Source: Lactobacillus sp.
Lineage (GTDB): Bacteria > Bacillota > Bacilli > Lactobacillales > Lactobacillaceae
DNA: 8,183 nt
Direction: 5' to 3'
NCBI GenBank assembly: GCA_003482405.1
Contig: DMZB01000197.1
Coordinates: 1-8,183, forward strand
Shown: one piece after another, positions 6,076-8,183 of the stretch
Numbering within the stretch: the stretch's first letter is position 1
How the letters are laid out: the number at the start of each line of letters is the position of its first letter
The notes under the pieces: generated by a model
Databases searched by the model: none
What the model was told of the DNA's origin: nothing
The model's input: the letters and a program-made list of their open reading frames with translations, nothing else
Program-made: the position numbers and the translations under genes

Positions 6076-7290
6076 ATGAATATTATCAGCTCATACGTAA
6101 TTTTGTATCCAGTGATCGTCTCTATCATTTGGATCGTCAGCTCAATTTTCTTTTCAATTCAACAACGCACCGTTCCACTCATCGATACGCATGCCGGACA
6201 ACCAGACGACTTGGTTTCTGTGCTGATTCCGGCCCACAACGAGGGCAAAACACTCGGTGGTGTGGTCAAATCTGTGATGGCTTTAAACTATCAACGCATC
6301 GAATTGATTCTCATCGACGACGGTAGTGATGATGATACGTTCGATGTCATGCAGAAACTGGCTCGTCAGTACTCAAAACGCTGCGAGATCAAGCTTGTAC
6401 CAATCATGCCAAACCGCGGCAAGGCAAACGCACTTAACCAAGGGGCAAAACAAGCACATGGTAAATTTTTATTGTGCCTAGATGCCGACTGTTACGTAGA
6501 TGCTGACGTCTTGAAACCGATGCTGGCCCGCTTCTATGACGATCCAACTACGGGAGCCGTTGCCGGTAAACCGATTGTTCGTAATCGGACGAGTCTATTA
6601 GGCCGTCTTGAACTGCTGGAATACATCGGTGTCATCGACATTATCAAACGTGGACAGGCCTTTATTACCGGTCACATCACAACAGTTTCCGGTGTTGTTG
6701 TCGCTTACCGCCGTGAGGCACTGGCGCAGGTTGGCTGGTGGAATCCACAGGCACTGACCGAGGATATCGACATCACGTGGCGTCTTTACCAGCACCAATG
6801 GCGGGTCACATATTGCCCTGAAGCGGTGGCATGGATCCTTGTGCCAGAACACATCAACGCGTTAATGCATCAACGGCAGCGATGGGCTCGTGGCGGGTTT
6901 GAAGTCTTATGGCGTAACAAAGGTATGTTGTTACGCGGACCGCTTAGCGCACAGTGGTTATTAATGGACATGATCCTTAGTGACACATGGGCACTCGCTT
7001 GTGCCTTCGTATTGTTGTTTTACGTGTTCACCATTGCCTTTACACAAACATTGATAATGGACGGTGTTGTGCTCTTTTTGTTGGTCCTTATCAGCATTAT
7101 TCAATTTCTGATTGGGTTTGCAGATTCCAAGCAGTCCGATTTTATTAGCTGGCAGGATCTTTTATTACTACCGGTTTACATTATTTTCTATTGGTTTATC
7201 AATTTAGTTAGCTGCCTATCAGCGTTGGCCTCGTTCTTTTTGGACCCGCACCACGCTGGCACATGGCGAAGTCCAGATCGGGGGTTGTGA
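6076..7290 (+). CDS. icaA: IcaA/PgaC-type poly-N-acetylglucosamine synthase (GT2)
   Basis: This 404-residue membrane glycosyltransferase polymerises UDP-GlcNAc into beta-1,6-linked poly-GlcNAc. A single N-terminal membrane segment (about 7-27, YPVIVSIIWIVSSIFF) matches the start of staphylococcal IcaA. The cytoplasmic GT2 domain shows IPAHNE (51-56), DDGSDDDT (81-88), NRGKANALNQG (113-123), the metal-binding DADC (136-139), the TED motif with catalytic-base candidate D230 (228-232) and QRQRW (266-270), the signature of processive synthases. Hydrophobic segments at about 296-345 and 360-388 form the C-terminal membrane part. The end GTWRSPDRG (395-403) is also characteristic of IcaA. The ribosome site TGGGGA lies about 6 bases before the ATG. 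The gene follows the dispersin-like gene after 31 bp, and its TGA shares one base with the next start (TGATG). Every catalytic motif is intact, so I expect an active synthase. Hyaluronan or cellulose synthase is less likely given the icaD and icaB partners. Confidence 0.92.
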   Translation: MNIISSYVILYPVIVSIIWIVSSIFFSIQQRTVPLIDTHAGQPDDLVSVLIPAHNEGKTLGGVVKSVMALNYQRIELILIDDGSDDDTFDVMQKLARQYSKRCEIKLVPIMPNRGKANALNQGAKQAHGKFLLCLDADCYVDADVLKPMLARFYDDPTTGAVAGKPIVRNRTSLLGRLELLEYIGVIDIIKRGQAFITGHITTVSGVVVAYRREALAQVGWWNPQALTEDIDITWRLYQHQWRVTYCPEAVAWILVPEHINALMHQRQRWARGGFEVLWRNKGMLLRGPLSAQWLLMDMILSDTWALACAFVLLFYVFTIAFTQTLIMDGVVLFLLVLISIIQFLIGFADSKQSDFISWQDLLLLPVYIIFYWFINLVSCLSALASFFLDPHHAGTWRSPDRGL

Positions 7291-7607
7291 TGGAACAACA
7301 TAAAGACGCACGTTCATTGATCATTCGCAAACGGCCATCCCTGCTCGCACGATTGCGGCGTGTCTTGATTTTGTTTGTATTATGGATCATCACGGGTTTT
7401 ATCATCTACATCAACGTTTGTTTCCTGCTGGGTGTCTACTCAGATGCGTTGGTCTCCGATTACCTAGTACTGAATTTGTCCTTACACTTGTATAAAACAT
7501 TAGCTGTGCTAGTTATCATCGTGACGGCCGTCATCACGCTTTTCGGGACTCTGCACATCAATGCATTGAAACGGAGGGCCATTCATCGTGAGCAAAACAA
7601 CGCGTAA
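7290..7607 (+). CDS. icaD: IcaD/PgaD-like small membrane subunit of the PNAG synthase
   Basis: A 105-residue protein with two hydrophobic helices (about 25-48 and 66-90) and basic cytoplasmic ends, the size and topology of IcaD, the accessory subunit needed for full IcaA activity. The N-terminal RSLIIRKRPSLL resembles the start of PgaD/IcaD proteins. Sequence conservation in this family is low, so the call leans on size, topology and position between icaA and icaB. I prefer the ATG at 7290, which overlaps the icaA stop (TGATG) and has GGGGG 5 bases upstream. An in-frame ATG at 7263 would add nine residues inside the icaA coding region. The 3' end overlaps icaB by 20 bases in another frame. 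Confidence 0.75.
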   Translation: MEQHKDARSLIIRKRPSLLARLRRVLILFVLWIITGFIIYINVCFLLGVYSDALVSDYLVLNLSLHLYKTLAVLVIIVTAVITLFGTLHINALKRRAIHREQNNA

Positions 7608-8183
7608 GTGGGTTCTAGCCGGCGTGCTGCTTGTCGTTTTAGCAACACTGGCGGTCAGCGTCAAACGTAACATTGCGTTTGAATTAGGCAATAAACCAAG
7701 CGATGCCATCCCGATTCATGACGAACGAAAGCCCGCCGGAATCATGGTTTTCTGTTATCACCGGGTCTTGGATGATAATAAAGTCGTCCGACTCGACGAA
7801 CGCTTATCTCCTAATAGTCAATTTCACGATTTTAACGTCAACCTCAGCGACTTCAAACGTCAAATGGCAACGTTAGCCCGCGATCATGTAAAGGTAATTT
7901 CAACCGCCCAGATGGTGCAATTAGTTGAATCACATCGCCGCATTCATGGCCGTTACGTGGTCCTTACGTTTGACGATATTGACCGTACAACGGTTGATAA
8001 TGCCGCTCCAGTCATGATCAAACATCATTTCCCGTTTACTATTTCAGTGATCACTGGCAACACGGGTGAGTACCGAGCCGGCACAAAACTGGCCACATGG
8101 CCGCAAATTATGACAATGAAAAAGAAGGCCGGCGCTTTATTGACGTTTGGCGTGCATACGAACAACATGCACTACCTCAATCG
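7588..8183 (+). CDS. icaB: IcaB-like poly-N-acetylglucosamine deacetylase (partial, runs off the right edge)
   Basis: A frame starting with GTG at 7588 stays open to the window end (198 full codons); GGAGGG at 7573-7578 lies 9 bases upstream and decides this start. Residues 8-24 form an N-terminal membrane anchor or signal. The exported part carries polysaccharide-deacetylase (CE4/NodB) features: GIMVFCYHRV (51-60), the TFDD motif with D129/D130 (127-130) in VVLTFDDIDRTTVDNAAP, SVITG (153-157) and the metal-binding FGVHTNNMH with H190 and H195 (188-195). These line up block by block with staphylococcal IcaB as I remember it. It would remove some acetyl groups from PNAG outside the membrane, giving the polymer positive charge and surface retention. 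The start lies inside the icaD gene (20-bp overlap), showing co-translation. The C-terminus is not visible, so I cannot say whether it ends after the deacetylase domain as in IcaB or carries a PgaB-like hydrolase domain. Confidence 0.9.
   Translation, partial: MSKTTRKWVLAGVLLVVLATLAVSVKRNIAFELGNKPSDAIPIHDERKPAGIMVFCYHRVLDDNKVVRLDERLSPNSQFHDFNVNLSDFKRQMATLARDHVKVISTAQMVQLVESHRRIHGRYVVLTFDDIDRTTVDNAAPVMIKHHFPFTISVITGNTGEYRAGTKLATWPQIMTMKKKAGALLTFGVHTNNMHYLN

Noticed and set aside
7263..7289. Longer IcaD start at the ATG at 7263
   Set aside because: It lies within icaA without a ribosome site of its own, while the ATG at 7290 has a G-rich site and the typical stop-start overlap.
1..8183. Mobile elements, CRISPR arrays, tRNA or rRNA genes
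   Set aside because: No transposase or integrase-like protein, no spaced direct repeats and no cloverleaf-like sequence was seen on either strand.

Overview
The window looks like a chromosomal segment from a Gram-positive bacterium of the Lactobacillaceae. I base this on the strong AGGAGG-type ribosome binding sites, the moderate-to-low GC, the Ica-type (staphylococcal-like) polysaccharide genes and the absence of outer-membrane components. I cannot name a species from the sequence. It holds two divergent gene blocks separated by a 344-bp control region, plus the start of a third gene at the left edge.

Left part, all on the minus strand (read right to left): a substrate-binding protein (phnD-like, 3622-4557), an ABC ATPase (phnC-like, 2770-3549), two permeases (phnE-like, 1985-2773 and 1179-1988) and a nucleoside hydrolase (231-1166). 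The last four genes are tightly coupled: two ATGA overlaps, and a Shine-Dalgarno that overlaps the stop codon of the gene before it. A good intrinsic-terminator-like hairpin with a U tract lies between phnD and phnC, so the binding protein is probably made in excess over the membrane complex. No C-P lyase or phosphonatase gene is present. The nucleoside hydrolase at the end of the operon hints that the imported substrate may be a nucleoside- or nucleotide-like compound or another N-glycoside rather than a phosphonate. The binding protein has an export signal but no cysteine anywhere, so it cannot be a lipoprotein, which is unusual for a Gram-positive binding protein. Further left (1-158) is the N-terminus of a separate minus-strand gene, probably a DinG/Rad3-type helicase.

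Centre (4558-4901): the divergent control region. It contains a promoter for phnD, a candidate promoter for the rightward operon, two copies of an ACGGGTAT-centred partly palindromic motif, a larger interrupted inverted repeat and a possible 25-codon leader ORF that stops on the next gene's Shine-Dalgarno.

Right part, plus strand: a secreted GH20 beta-N-acetylglucosaminidase closely resembling dispersin B (4902-6044), followed by icaA-, icaD- and icaB-like genes (6076-7290, 7290-7607, 7588 to beyond the window). The order A-D-B is that of staphylococcal icaADBC, so an icaC-like gene may lie just past the right edge. The operon would make poly-beta-1,6-N-acetylglucosamine (PNAG/PIA), partly deacetylate it outside the membrane, and also encode a dedicated enzyme able to cut it. 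The coupling of a biofilm-dispersing enzyme as first gene of the operon that builds the same polymer is the most interesting feature here.
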